Below are positions 55,321 to 64,000 of a stretch of DNA of 64,000 nucleotides, piece after piece. The DNA is taken from the NCBI GenBank assembly GCA_947494095.1, contig CANLTI010000016.1, positions 1 to 64,000 of the forward strand. Reading direction: 5' to 3'. The translations under genes and the position numbers were made by a program. The stretch comes from an uncultured Pseudomonadales bacterium. GTDB lineage: Bacteria > Pseudomonadota > Gammaproteobacteria > Pseudomonadales > Cellvibrionaceae. Numbering within the stretch: position 1 is the first letter of the stretch; every line of letters starts with the position of its first letter. The notes beneath the pieces were generated by a model. That model had not been told where the DNA came from and did no database searches. It saw nothing but the letters and a program-made list of their open reading frames with translations.

Positions 55321-55480
55321 ATACTGGGGTGTTATTAAAATAATTGTAATAGCCAGCTATTGCAATTATTTTAACTAGCTTGCATCTTGCTCTTTAAAAT
55401 CGGTCAGTTATTTTATGCATGCTCTTTAATAGCGCTATTAAATCAGGGTTAATAGCGATAATGTGATTAATTATGCAATA

Positions 55481-55513
55481 AAAAAAAGGGTGGCTAAAGC
55501 CACCCTTTTTTTT
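55481..55513. terminator. Strong bidirectional terminator
   Basis: GGGTGGC and GCCACCC form the stem with a TAAA loop, with eight T after and seven A before. It serves the glycohydrolase (+) and the M4 protease (-). Confidence 0.93.
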
Positions 55514-55581
55514 ATTATTTTTGCCTATTGCGATAACTTTTTTACAGTAAAAAAGTTATCGCAAAGGCTAATCCAGCTACT

Positions 55582-57531
55582 TTATGGTTTGGCTTCTAAT
55601 GTCAAAGTTACACCAGAGGTTGCTGAATAACCACGTAAATCAATGTGCCAAGTACCTGCTCGTGGAGAGTTGATAGTACACGTTTCATTGTTGCCAGTTT
55701 TATAGGGGCGGCAATCGTAAGATGTGGTAGAAGCTTGTGCACCTAAACGCACATATAAATCTAAATCACCTGAGCCACCTGATGTGCTAACGGTAAGGGT
55801 TTTATAACCTGCGGGTAAAACTTGGGTATAACGACCCCATGCATTAGCTGCAACGCTCACATTGGTTAACTGGCCAGAAATAGTTTCTAACGGACCCGAT
55901 GGGTTAGTTGTGCCTGAACCAGCTGTTGGGCAGCTACCTACACCTACGGCACACCATGCGGTTTCTACTGCGGTTTTTTCAGCGGCACCATACAACTCTT
56001 CGGCCGCGCGCGCCGTACCTGCCCTTGCTGCTGCAAAGCTGGTTGACTCAGTAAAATAAGTTGTTAATGCACGATAGAATATTTTTTCAGCTTTTGCTAA
56101 ACCAACGCCTGGTACCGTTACGCTAGTTTTATTACGCGGATGCTTACCCCCGTCGACAAGCAATACATAGGCTAAGTTAGCAATACCTGAGTTTCCGTGT
56201 ACGCCACCTTGGTCATTTGAGCTAGTAGGGTTACTCACAAAAGGAATGCGATCGGGATAATAATCGGTCGAATAACCATCTTGAGTAGGGTTGTTCATGT
56301 AGCGCAAACCATCGCCAGCAATGCCTGGTGTATAAGAGTCTGCACCTATTTTCCAGACCGGTTGTGTTGACTTACGCTTATACGCATCAGCAGAGGCGCC
56401 TAAAATATCTGACATAGCCTCATTTAAAGCACCTGAGGCATTTTGATAAATTAAGTTTGCCGTATACTCAGTAATACCGTGTGTTAATTCGTGTCCGATA
56501 ATATCAAACGATAATGTAAAATCAGTAAACTCAGTGCCGTCACCTTCACCATAAAACATTTGATCATTAAACCAAACGGCGTTGTTCCAATTATCGCCAA
56601 CATTCACGTTTGAGTTCATCACTAAATCGCGGCCATTAATACCGTTGCGATTATGCTTATTTTTAAAGTAATCATAAACAATAGAGGCCCCGTCATGCGC
56701 GCGTTGCGCTGCCGCATTTGTACCACAACTTTTACCTGTCGAGCACACTAAAGAGCGGCGCGAACTATCATCATAAGGGAGGTTATTATGAGTGTACGTA
56801 TTATATTGTTTAATAGGATGTACTTTAGCGTGACGAGCAATTTCTTCTAATGAGTCATGGTCAAAAAAAACGCTATCATATTCAAAACCATTATCACCTT
56901 GATATTGAATATCAATTTTCCAAGACAATTTAGTTTCTTGACTAAAAGGTAAATAGACATAAGCTAACTCGGGGCTTGAGGCAACTTCACCCATCGCCTC
57001 GGCTAAGTCTACAACACTCACATCACTTTGATTACTGCTAAAGCCTTGCAGCATAGTGCCACCAGAGCTAGATGGCTCAATAACAGCAAGCGTACCGCTT
57101 AATGCATATAATTGAGCCTGACCACCGACTGAGTTTGCATAAGAGCTTGACGATAAAGAATTGATACTACTGGATGCTGATGCCGCTGGTATATTCGCAT
57201 GTGCAATAAGGCTTGTGCCGTAAACTTTAACCCCATTAATTGTTTGGTTTAAGTGCGTATGCTGTTTACCAAACTCATCAATCCACTGCCTTTTAATTGA
57301 AAAGTTTTCGTTACCATTTGCAGCATAACTTGCTTCATTAGTAATAATTTTTTTTACTGCGGTAACTGTTTTTCCGGTATTCACCGAACCAAGCTCTCCA
57401 GCTATAAATGTTACCTGACCTTCATCATCCATTTTTTTATCAGTAATATTTATACCCTGAGCAAAACTTGCATAACTTTGCCCTGCAAGAATCAACGATA
57501 TTGCTGCCGCTATTGTATTTACTTTAAGCAT
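55582..57531 (-). CDS. Secreted M4 zinc metalloprotease (vibriolysin/pseudolysin type) with PPC domain
   Basis: This extracellular endoprotease of 649 residues has a signal peptide (NTIAAAISLILAGQSYA) and an FTP-type propeptide (~25-220). The thermolysin-like catalytic domain (~225-525) has the zinc motif HELTHGITEYTANL and the downstream Glu in ALNEAMSDILG, plus the conserved HGNSGIANLAYVLLVDGG. A C-terminal PPC (pre-peptidase C-terminal) domain of about 90 residues ends with SGVTLTLEAKP, typical of secreted proteases in this group. I moved the start to the ATG at 57531, which has AGGAA about 7 bases upstream; the long frame extends to 57597. Likely role: nutrient acquisition or processing of secreted enzymes. 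Confidence 0.92.
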   Translation of the reverse strand: MLKVNTIAAAISLILAGQSYASFAQGINITDKKMDDEGQVTFIAGELGSVNTGKTVTAVKKIITNEASYAANGNENFSIKRQWIDEFGKQHTHLNQTINGVKVYGTSLIAHANIPAASASSSINSLSSSSYANSVGGQAQLYALSGTLAVIEPSSSGGTMLQGFSSNQSDVSVVDLAEAMGEVASSPELAYVYLPFSQETKLSWKIDIQYQGDNGFEYDSVFFDHDSLEEIARHAKVHPIKQYNTYTHNNLPYDDSSRRSLVCSTGKSCGTNAAAQRAHDGASIVYDYFKNKHNRNGINGRDLVMNSNVNVGDNWNNAVWFNDQMFYGEGDGTEFTDFTLSFDIIGHELTHGITEYTANLIYQNASGALNEAMSDILGASADAYKRKSTQPVWKIGADSYTPGIAGDGLRYMNNPTQDGYSTDYYPDRIPFVSNPTSSNDQGGVHGNSGIANLAYVLLVDGGKHPRNKTSVTVPGVGLAKAEKIFYRALTTYFTESTSFAAARAGTARAAEELYGAAEKTAVETAWCAVGVGSCPTAGSGTTNPSGPLETISGQLTNVSVAANAWGRYTQVLPAGYKTLTVSTSGGSGDLDLYVRLGAQASTTSYDCRPYKTGNNETCTINSPRAGTWHIDLRGYSATSGVTLTLEAKP

Positions 57532-58115
57532 AAAATTTCCTGTGACGTCTCTCATGAATGCGTTATTGAGTAGCCCCTCAACAAAGGGGGGGCACAACTG
57601 TACATGCCGAAATAAAAATAAACAAATTTTTACAATTCATACTGGCAGTACAAAAACTGCAACAGATAATGAGCAATAATGCATCGAATTGAGTTAATTA
57701 ATGATAAACTTGAGCAATAAAATTTATCATTTTTGAAAACAATAAACCGTTAAAAAAACATAAAATTATGGGAAGCATAAGAAGAACTTTCATAATAAAA
57801 ACAACAATACGTTACAATTAAACAAAAAAATAAAATATTCCACCACTTATTATTCCTTTTTATTGCAATACGACTGCTGTTTATTGGCTGCCCACACAAA
57901 GAAAGTCATAAATTTTAAGGGATGTCATATTCGGTCAAATTTAGTGGCTTTTTGTTTTTCTGTGTAAAATACGCCTGTAGGCAAACGCTTGTGGCTAAAA
58001 TTATCTATAAGAATATGTTGTCACTATCTTCTTATAGCCTAAGCCGGCCCTCCGTTTATGAGTGCATCAGTACTCAAAAAAATAGTGTATTGCTACCATA
58101 AAAATATACGCATAA
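57532..58115. other. AT-rich intergenic region
   Basis: No gene is seen; very AT-rich with several A tracts, probably the protease promoter region. Confidence 0.5.
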
Positions 58116-58276
58116 AGAGTAGGGATGATTAACTTTGATGAGTATTGCGAGCGGTGGGGCGCCACCCACACCCTTCATTCAAGGCGCGCGTGTGGCATTC
58201 TGTCTTCTAAGGCCTTGAATAGAGGGTATGAGCGATGATTTTTTTGGCTGTATGAGTATTATTTTAATGGGCCTGC
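58116..58276. repeat. Family C repeat, first copy
   Basis: It begins AGAGTAGGGATGATT, contains GGGGCGCCACCCACACCC and the hairpin ATTCAAGGC / GCCTTGAAT, and matches 60199-60632 except that a stretch of about 25 bases inside the hairpin is shorter. Confidence 0.75.
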
Positions 58277-58282
58277 CAAAAA

Positions 58283-58312
58283 AATAACCCCAAGTGATAG
58301 CTTGGGGTTATT
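58283..58312. terminator. Hairpin terminator linked to a REP-family copy
   Basis: AATAACCCCAAG pairs with CTTGGGGTTATT, followed by TTT. The same hairpin plus neighbouring sequence recurs at 35599-35631. On the minus strand it is downstream of the GH16 gene. Confidence 0.7.
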
Positions 58313-58396
58313 TATGCTTTTATTTCATTAAAGTGCTATTAGCGATTATTTTGGCGTTGCGTTACAGTGATCGATAAGGTTTAGTGTCATTTTATC
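58313..58396 (-). repeat. REP-family copy (inverted)
   Basis: Its reverse complement contains CGCCAAAATAATCGCTAATA and GACACTAAACCTTATCGA, matching the repeat downstream of RAYT at 35520-35580, with the linked hairpin adjoining. Confidence 0.72.
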
Positions 58397-58495
58397 TTAG
58401 CTATACCTACCTAAGTAGGTTCGTTATGAGGATGCTAGGCTAATAACTAGAGCTCTTTAAAGCGAGCAAACGAGTCTCTGCTCTAGTACATTCTC

Positions 58496-59839
58496 TTACG
58501 GGTTGCCAATACGAATAGGCCCAATATCTGATCGAGTAAAAACATCTGTACCTGTAGAGGCTCTAAATGCTGGTGCAATGGCATAAAAATGCCCTGCAGG
58601 CAGTGTACGTGAAGGGCTGACTCTGGATATATCTAGACGAATTGTAGTTTTGCCGCCGTAGCGTTTATTTATATTTCGGGCTACCGAAAGGTCATTAGCA
58701 CTTGCAACCATCCTTACAAATCCTCTGGCGTTCTTTTCTACTAAGTTAACGGTTATGCCGTCAAACTTATCGGCTATCACATAACTATCGCTACCGCCGT
58801 GATACCCAACAGTAACGCCAATGGTATTACCCGTATGCACAGGTGCAGTATATTGAGCGGGGTTATCTAGCCATATAGAAGGCAGTGCTTTCCATGTTTT
58901 AACATATTCAATTTGCATGGTGGCATCTTGTGGAAAACCTTCCGAAATCACGTTGTTGGGGTTGGGGTCTGCGCGCTGACAAGGACTATTATAAGAAACC
59001 AAATGACGACGTAAGCCCATCGAAAATATCAAGTGCATTGGTCGATGCCACCACTTATTTGGTTTTGAGCCTATTAGCTTGCCATCGACATACCAAAAAA
59101 TTCTATCAGGTCTATTTTCAACAGCATAAGTATGAAAGCCCCGCGATGGATCAAAAGGCGCTTCATAGTGCAGTGCTTGTGCGGCTCGATCTTGTTTTGG
59201 GCGCTTCCAAATAATTTTACCGTTCTCCTCTACGCGCGCGTGTAGGTTATGATCCATATCGTTAATGTCATCAAAATCTGTTGGGCTTCTCCAGTCAGCT
59301 TGCTGTAATTCCACAATGTCAATTTCGCTATAATCAACATATTGAGCCCTTGGATTATTGCGATCTGGATAAGGGTGATTGTCACTATATAACCAAAAAG
59401 CTGGGCTTAATCCCGGAAAAACACCAACCCCTTTGATACGCGCTTCGTAAAACCCATATACACCTTCAGCGGCAGATCTTACTGCGCCAGAGCGATAAAA
59501 AAATGTGCGTTGCACAGCCCTTGGCGAGCCACCAGGAACGCCATCCCAACAACTGTCTTGAAAGATACGGGTATGCGTATCTTGAGTGGTCATTATATTA
59601 AGCTTACCGCCTTCAATAAAAGTGTTTGATTGTGAAAACGTCCAAGCACCAACATTTAAATTTTTTGGCGCATTCTCCCAAATGCTATTGTCTAGCTGTC
59701 GGCCTTCAAAATCATCGGATTGTTGGCCAATCACTTGCCAGTGAACATGATCAGCTTTAGCGCCAGTAGGGATAAGGACTTCTGCAGCAGCAGACAAGCT
59801 TAAGGTGCAAAATATTATGCCAAAGAATAGTTCTTTCAT
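58496..59839 (-). CDS. Secreted GH16 galactanase-type enzyme (carrageenase/porphyranase-like)
   Basis: This exported 447-residue enzyme has a signal peptide (IIFCTLSLSAAAE) and a GH16 jelly-roll domain (~40-325). The catalytic strand reads SEIDIVELQ, fitting the family motif ExDxxE with two Glu. FYEARIKGVGVFPGLSPAFWL and FHTYAVENRPDRIFWYVDGKLIG are other GH16 hallmarks. WHRPMHLIFSMGLRRHLVSYN suggests the carrageenase/porphyranase branch rather than laminarinase, but I cannot assign a subfamily by eye. A C-terminal domain of about 115 residues (~330-447) is probably a sugar-binding or Ig-like module of unknown family. The start has GGAGG close by. Tandem non-coding repeats lie just upstream. 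Confidence 0.85.
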   Translation of the reverse strand: MKELFFGIIFCTLSLSAAAEVLIPTGAKADHVHWQVIGQQSDDFEGRQLDNSIWENAPKNLNVGAWTFSQSNTFIEGGKLNIMTTQDTHTRIFQDSCWDGVPGGSPRAVQRTFFYRSGAVRSAAEGVYGFYEARIKGVGVFPGLSPAFWLYSDNHPYPDRNNPRAQYVDYSEIDIVELQQADWRSPTDFDDINDMDHNLHARVEENGKIIWKRPKQDRAAQALHYEAPFDPSRGFHTYAVENRPDRIFWYVDGKLIGSKPNKWWHRPMHLIFSMGLRRHLVSYNSPCQRADPNPNNVISEGFPQDATMQIEYVKTWKALPSIWLDNPAQYTAPVHTGNTIGVTVGYHGGSDSYVIADKFDGITVNLVEKNARGFVRMVASANDLSVARNINKRYGGKTTIRLDISRVSPSRTLPAGHFYAIAPAFRASTGTDVFTRSDIGPIRIGNP

Positions 59840-60198
59840 TTCAAGCCTCCAATTACTAATTGATTGAGTAATCTTTCTCTTTACTTCATAGCTTCGATTC
59901 TTTGTCGGCGGTTTTAATTTAAGTATGCATTCCTATGTTGAGTACTTTGCTGTACCAGGCTTTTGATTTTAATGTCTAGCAAAACCTGTGCCTTTACCAA
60001 GCGCTTAATACTCGCCACACTAGACTTTAGCTATGAATCACTCAAGCCTAGCTTGGGTTAAAATATAATCAAGTGGATCACTATTTAGTCTCCTGAGTGG
60101 TTGTCGCTCTACTGTTTGCAGGGCGACAAATTTTTGATATCGCCGTAAAGGGTTGCTCGCGTAGATTGCGCACTAGGTAGACAGGGGCTAGCATTGCT
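59840..60198. other. Intergenic region upstream of GH16
   Basis: No gene is supported. The minus-strand frame at 60081-60332 runs into the family C repeats and is not called. The GH16 promoter should lie here. Confidence 0.5.
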
Positions 60199-60632
60199 GG
60201 CAGATCCGGAGGCGACCAGAAATAAAGAGTAGGGGTGATGAACCTTTGATGAGTATTGCGAGCGATGGGGCGCCACCCACACCCTCCATTCAAGGCACGC
60301 AGCAAGTACTTCCCTGTACTCGAAGTCGGCATCCTGCCTTCTAAGGCCTTGAATACAGGCTATGAGTGGCTTTTGATACTTTTTATTGAGGCTGCATGAG
60401 TATTATTTGAATGGCATCTGTTTTGGCAGATCCGGAGGCGACCAGAAATCAAGAGTAGGGGTGATTAGCTTTTGATGAGTATTGCGAGCGATGGGGCGCC
60501 ACCCATACCCTCCATTCAAGGCACGCAGCAAGTACTTCCCTGTAGTTCTAGTCGGCATCCTGCCTTCTAAGGCCTTGAATAGAGGATATGAGCGGCTTTT
60601 GATGCTTTTTATTTAATTGCTGTATTGAAGAT
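60199..60632. repeat. Family C repeats, two tandem copies of about 226 bp
   Basis: Copy 2 (60199-60424) and copy 3 (60425-60632) both start GGCAGATCCGGAGGCGACCA and share almost all bases. The core includes GGGGCGCCACCCA and a hairpin with arms ATTCAAGGC / GCCTTGAAT around about 55 bases. A third, shorter copy is at 58116. Not protein-coding. Confidence 0.88.
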
Positions 60633-60690
60633 AACTATTTTTACGTGGTGACATGCTAGTCGATAAAGTTTAGTACTCTTTATTTTATGT
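60633..60690 (-). repeat. REP-family copy, diverged (inverted)
   Basis: The reverse complement contains GTACTAAACTTTATCGACTA, matching the repeat downstream of RAYT (ACACTGAATTTTATCGACTA) at most positions. The AATAATCGC segment is lost. Confidence 0.5.
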
Positions 60691-60707
60691 GCGCCTATTC
60701 CAGTAGA

Positions 60708-60899
60708 TCATTCAAATCGTTGTTCTCGCTGATTGTATTCGTTCGACTCGCGCTCTCTATTCTTTCTAATTGACTTATTTAAAATAGAAAGCTTAGCCTT
60801 TGCAATCTCTTTCACCTCAAGCAAGTCATGATTTAATAGCTCTGCGAACGCCTTTGATCGAAAGTCGGCATCGTATCGGGGTCGTGTTTGCTTGCTCAT
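60708..60899 (-). CDS. Small charged protein, possibly a transposase-subunit remnant
   Basis: This 63-residue frame starts MSKQTRPRYDADFRSKAFAE and is rich in Lys, Arg and Glu. The opening resembles the beginning of IS3-type OrfA proteins, which start with a basic stretch and a helix, but the rest does not continue into a recognisable helix-turn-helix, so it may be a truncated remnant or an unrelated small protein. GGTGCAC lies just before the ATG. Low certainty. Confidence 0.35.
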   Translation of the reverse strand: MSKQTRPRYDADFRSKAFAELLNHDLLEVKEIAKAKLSILNKSIRKNRERESNEYNQREQRFE

Positions 60900-61070
60900 A
60901 GTGCACCTTTTTAAGTGGTGAGGTGATTTTAACGCTTTTTAAGGGGTGACCAGATTTAGTTTGCCACAACAGGTGGCGCCCCTAGATTGGCACGTTTTCA
61001 CTTAACTTTCGGTGCATTCGGTGCATCACAGATAGTTGCTATTTTTCATGCTAGCTTTGTAAACACCCAT
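60900..61070. other. Intergenic region
   Basis: Nothing recognisable; CGGTGCATTCGGTGCATC near 61012-61030 is a short direct repeat. Confidence 0.4.
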
Positions 61071-61099
61071 AAAAAAACCCCAGCCTAGGCTGGGGTTTT
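61071..61099 (-). terminator. Terminator of the GH5 endoglucanase gene
   Basis: A perfect palindrome CCCCAGCCTAGGCTGGGG is flanked by seven A and four T. It lies 66 bases beyond the stop of the minus-strand cellulase. Confidence 0.92.
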
Positions 61100-61164
61100 A
61101 AGGTTAAGCGGCGTTAGGTTTATTGAGCCCTAGCGCGCAATTAATGATTTAAGTGGTAGCACAG

Positions 61165-63453
61165 TTATTTATAAGGTGCCTTGTCCCACGCGTCCCAGTT
61201 ATCCCAGTTTTGCAAAATATCCATGACGAGTTCACCAGACGGTGTTAGGTCGCCTGTGCTCCAGTTGCCATCAAAGTCGCTACCCAAGTTTAAAATTGAT
61301 GAACCGTGCTTATCGCTTGAAGGGTTGATGCGCTCTTTGGTTTGATTATCGACTAATGCCCAATTAGCGTGGCTAATTTTATTCGCGTGTAAATAATCCA
61401 TCCAAGCTAAGCTTTCGGCATTATCGGGGTTGCCTGTACCTGCTGCTTCTACTGTGCCCCACTCAGTCACAAAGATCGCCGCTTTTTCTTGCTTGGCTAC
61501 ATCTATATAAGTTTTAAATTGATTTAAGCGGTGGGTGGCTGCGTAAAAATGCAAGGTATAGGCAATGTTAATACCGGCGATTTGATTGCGGGCAGCCTCG
61601 TCAACGCGTTGCGACCAAGTGCGGGTACCAACAATAATTAAATTGTCGGGGTCTATGGCGCGAATATCTTTAATGACATTCTCGGCATAAGGCTTAATGC
61701 TTGTATCCCAGCTTTCCTCTAAGGGCTCGTTAAATATTTCGTAGATTACATTGGTGTAGCTACCGTATTTAGTGGCCATCTCTTTAAAAAAGGCTTCGGG
61801 GTTGAGCGCGGGGTTAGTGCTGTCGCGATTAATTTTGTGCGCGTGCCAATCAATAATCACATACATATCGTTTTCGATGGCCGCATTGACTACTTCAAAT
61901 AATTTAAGGCGATGACTCCAAAAGTCATCCATGTAACTGCCAAAATCGTCGGTACCAAAGGCGACACGCACTAACTTAGCATTCCAGTTTTCTTTGATGG
62001 ATTTAATGGCGCCGGCATTGTAATAACCTGACCCGCCCCAGCCAAAGTTGCTCCAAAATAAGCTAATGCCAGCAATGCTCTTAGCTTCGCCGCCGTACAA
62101 TACTTGGCCGTCTTGTACTGTAATGGCCGGTAATGTAGTGGGGGCTGTTGGTGCGCTAAATGTGTAGTTAGTGGGTGTGATGTTTTGGCCGGTGTCATCG
62201 GCGCTTAAAGTAAAGCTGTCGAGGTTCATAACGCCGCCACCAAATACCGCGCGAAAACACACCGTTTGCTCGCCCTCTACCGCTTGATTAAGGCGAAAGG
62301 TTACAGTGTCAAAGTTTTCGTAAGCGCCGGTGCTGATGGTGCGGAATTCACCGAGGTTAGTGCCTTGCTCGGGGTTGGCTGCATTAGGGTCTTCTAGAAT
62401 ATCAGCGCTGCCTAAATAAACGGCGACTTGGCCGATGGAGTCGTGCAAGCGACCATAACGCAAATCAAGGCTTTTAACGCCGGTTAAATTAATGTTATCA
62501 AAACATGCATAGTTGCCCGCTTCAAAACCGCCCAAATAAAACTCGGGGCTGCCGTAGCGTTTAACGCCTTTTGATTTAGCGGGGTTAAAGCTGATGTCGT
62601 CTACGGTATCGCCTAAGCTAGCGCCGTTGCCGCTGGGCGCACTAGAGTTGGCGGCGCTGCTTGAGGTGGGTGCGCCGTTGGACTCGCTAATTTCAATGTA
62701 ATTAAGGTTAGAGGCTGCACCTTCAAAGGTGATGCGCAGTATTTGCTCGCCGCTATTAATCGCCACATTGTAAAGTACCGATGTACCGTATGCGTTGTTC
62801 CAACCCTGAGCAACGGTTTGTACGTTGCCTAAATTTGCCCCATTAATGCTAACACTTTGGGTTGCGCTAGAGCCGGTATCTGAGGCGTTGCGCAGAGCAA
62901 TATCATAATTCCCTGCGGGAATGTTTAGGGTATATTGTACGTACTCGCCGACTTCGGTATAAGAGATAGCACACACACCGTTTTGGTCGGTGACATTTTC
63001 GAGGTCTATGAGCTCATCGCCGCCAGCAGCACACACACCGCTTGCCATGCCTTCACGTGTACCGGGTGTGCTTTCGTTAAAGTCGTCGCGGTTATAGTCT
63101 TGCGCCTGAATGCGTAGCGTTTGAAAAGGCCCTTCACTACTTTCACTACTGCTTTGTGCGCTAGAGGATTGCGTTGGTGTTGATGAGACTGGTGTACTCG
63201 ATACGGCAAGGCTACTAGACGATGCCGGTGTGCTTGATGCTGCGCTACTAGAGACCACCACTGACGAAGACGACATACGTGATGAGCTACCGACGTTAGA
63301 GTCGGGTGTGTTTTTACCGACGCAAGCACTTAATACTAATGTCGAAGAGGCTAAGGCAAAGGTTTTAAGGCCTTGGTTTGTGGTGCTAGACCAGGCGGAG
63401 CTTAATAATAATCGGCGCGGTGCGCTGAGCGTGTGCGGCTTTAATCGCAACAT
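61165..63453 (-). CDS. Lipoprotein GH5 (subfamily 2-like) endo-beta-glucanase with CBM6
   Basis: This surface-anchored enzyme hydrolyses beta-1,4-glucan (cellulose type). The signal ends STLVLSAC (lipidated C44 from the chosen start). A polyserine region (~56-105) leads to a CBM6-type module (~110-258) with LRIQAQDYNRDDF, EVGEYVQYTLNIPAGNYDI and SNLNYIEIS. A second carbohydrate-binding-like module (~275-415) contains SPEFYLGGFEAGNYACFDNINL. The GH5_2 barrel (~430-760) has IYEIFNEPLEESW with the acid/base Glu and IFVTEWGTVEAAG with the nucleophile Glu; YTLHFYAATH lies between. I took the ATG at 63453, which has GGGGA upstream; the frame extends to 63495. It lies at the end of a carbohydrate-enzyme-rich region. 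Confidence 0.9.
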   Translation of the reverse strand: MLRLKPHTLSAPRRLLLSSAWSSTTNQGLKTFALASSTLVLSACVGKNTPDSNVGSSSRMSSSSVVVSSSAASSTPASSSSLAVSSTPVSSTPTQSSSAQSSSESSEGPFQTLRIQAQDYNRDDFNESTPGTREGMASGVCAAGGDELIDLENVTDQNGVCAISYTEVGEYVQYTLNIPAGNYDIALRNASDTGSSATQSVSINGANLGNVQTVAQGWNNAYGTSVLYNVAINSGEQILRITFEGAASNLNYIEISESNGAPTSSSAANSSAPSGNGASLGDTVDDISFNPAKSKGVKRYGSPEFYLGGFEAGNYACFDNINLTGVKSLDLRYGRLHDSIGQVAVYLGSADILEDPNAANPEQGTNLGEFRTISTGAYENFDTVTFRLNQAVEGEQTVCFRAVFGGGVMNLDSFTLSADDTGQNITPTNYTFSAPTAPTTLPAITVQDGQVLYGGEAKSIAGISLFWSNFGWGGSGYYNAGAIKSIKENWNAKLVRVAFGTDDFGSYMDDFWSHRLKLFEVVNAAIENDMYVIIDWHAHKINRDSTNPALNPEAFFKEMATKYGSYTNVIYEIFNEPLEESWDTSIKPYAENVIKDIRAIDPDNLIIVGTRTWSQRVDEAARNQIAGINIAYTLHFYAATHRLNQFKTYIDVAKQEKAAIFVTEWGTVEAAGTGNPDNAESLAWMDYLHANKISHANWALVDNQTKERINPSSDKHGSSILNLGSDFDGNWSTGDLTPSGELVMDILQNWDNWDAWDKAPYK

Positions 63454-63697
63454 AACAATCCCCAAAAATAAGTGTGACAAAAGTAGAGTGTCCAATAAAC
63501 CCTTGTCGCCTGCCGTTTTTTATGTTGCCAGTATTATTGACTGTGGCATGGTTTTATTGGCGTACGTGGCGTTCATTAGCTTTATGGTTTTGAGTTACAT
63601 GGTTTGAGTTACATGGTTTGAGTTACATGGTTTTGAGCTAAATGGGTTGAGACAAATGGCTTTAGGCTAACACAGAGCGGCTTGGGCTAAATGTGAT
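63454..63697. other. Intergenic region with short tandem repeats
   Basis: Three to four imperfect units of about 14-15 bp (TGGTTTGAGTTACA) lie at about 63584-63640, upstream of the endoglucanase. They have no known role; copy number may vary. Confidence 0.6.
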
Positions 63698-63882
63698 TTG
63701 GCGCACATGAATTACTGACTGGGTCGCTCAAGCCACCTGTGGCTGTGTGCTCCTCGACTTTATGCTTCTAAAAGTACGCACCTGCAAAGTCTAATCTCGC
63801 ATATCCCTATGCAGGTGTGCCCCTGGGCATAAACGCTTTGAGCAACGCATCGGGGAGGAGCCGCTTATGCGGCCGTTAACGG
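63698..63882. repeat. Partial family A (inverted) joined to partial family B
   Basis: The family A part reads reversed: TGTGCTCCTCGACTTTATGC, then GCATATCCCTATGCAGGTG. Internal family B sequence follows (ACGCTTTGAGCAACGCATCGG). Neither has intact termini. The B end supplies the stop codon of the partial gene at 63865-64000. Confidence 0.7.
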
Positions 63883-64000
63883 GTTGGGCTCACCGTTAAT
63901 GTGGGTAAGTGCTGCCTCTAGGGCCTGCTCTCGCGTGGCATAATTATGCTCGGTGGCGATAAGGTCTAAAATGTGGAACTTCTCGAGTTGTTGCCGAGTA
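63865..64000 (-). CDS. C-terminus of a gene entering from the right edge
   Basis: About 45 codons are visible, ending ALTHINGEPNPLTAA and a TAA inside a repeat element. The visible part (QQLEKFHILDLIATEHNYA) looks helical and coding. The family cannot be recognised without the rest. Confidence 0.5.
   Translation of the reverse strand, partial: TRQQLEKFHILDLIATEHNYATREQALEAALTHINGEPNPLTAA

Noticed and set aside
60081..60332. 83-residue minus-strand frame
   Set aside because: It spans the first family C unit and is not conserved as a frame in the second.

Overview
The window looks like a moderately low-GC gammaproteobacterium of the Cellvibrionaceae type (relatives of Saccharophagus, Cellvibrio, Teredinibacter). 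The reasons are exported proteins with long polyserine linkers, several secreted polysaccharide-degrading enzymes carrying CBM6 and CBM10 modules, PKHD/TonB iron-uptake genes and many exported lipoproteins. This is inferred from gene content only; there is no rRNA, tRNA or other taxonomic marker in the window.

Layout. 1-4.2 kb: repeat elements, an orphan membrane hybrid histidine kinase and a hotdog thioesterase. 4.2-9.1 kb: a CpdB-type nucleotidase lipoprotein, two mobile repeat elements and a secreted protein with an OB-fold tail. 9.1-19.8 kb: a pair of exported proteins (a polyserine lipoprotein with haem motifs of the DUF1592/DUF1588 type plus a Tat-exported DUF1552 protein), a decayed copy of the same pair, a lactonase-type beta-propeller lipoprotein and a GH5 mannanase with CBM10. 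20.2-27.5 kb: an apparently Fur-controlled iron-uptake cluster (exbB, two exbD, tonB, a catecholate-type TonB-dependent receptor, an FMN 2-hydroxyacid oxidase and a PiuC/YbiX hydroxylase). 27.6-38.3 kb: an accessory region with long direct repeats, truncated ISAzo13 and ISAs1 transposases, one intact and one broken REP-associated (RAYT) transposase with its repeat family, two large unknown exported proteins, a cysteine-rich repeat remnant and a Doc-type toxin with a small upstream antitoxin. 38.3-43.6 kb: a MarR regulator divergent from a Bcr/CflA efflux pump, a TPR protein, a KAS III enzyme, and two facing gene remnants. 44.4-50.1 kb: rsuA between inverted repeat elements, then a second intact DUF1592/DUF1552 pair. 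50.9-64 kb: a beta-helix lyase-like protein with CBM6, a coupled small lipoprotein, an ADP-ribosylglycohydrolase, an M4 metalloprotease, a GH16 enzyme, tandem non-coding repeats and a GH5 endoglucanase lipoprotein with CBM6.

How it works together. Much of the window serves extracellular breakdown of plant or algal polymers (mannan, beta-glucan, probably a sulfated or acidic galactan or uronan), plus protein turnover and iron capture. The two intact DUF1592/DUF1552 pairs and the third broken one, with haem-binding motifs and export signals, look like a surface redox system of unknown substrate and are the best candidate for an undescribed system.

The other strong signal is mobile non-coding DNA. 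One family (called A here) is a MITE of about 133-270 bp with ends close to GTAACTATTCAG and 8-bp target duplications, as expected for IS66-type elements. A second family (B) has GGGGCGAGG-type ends and a TTA duplication. Together they form an inverted pair enclosing rsuA.
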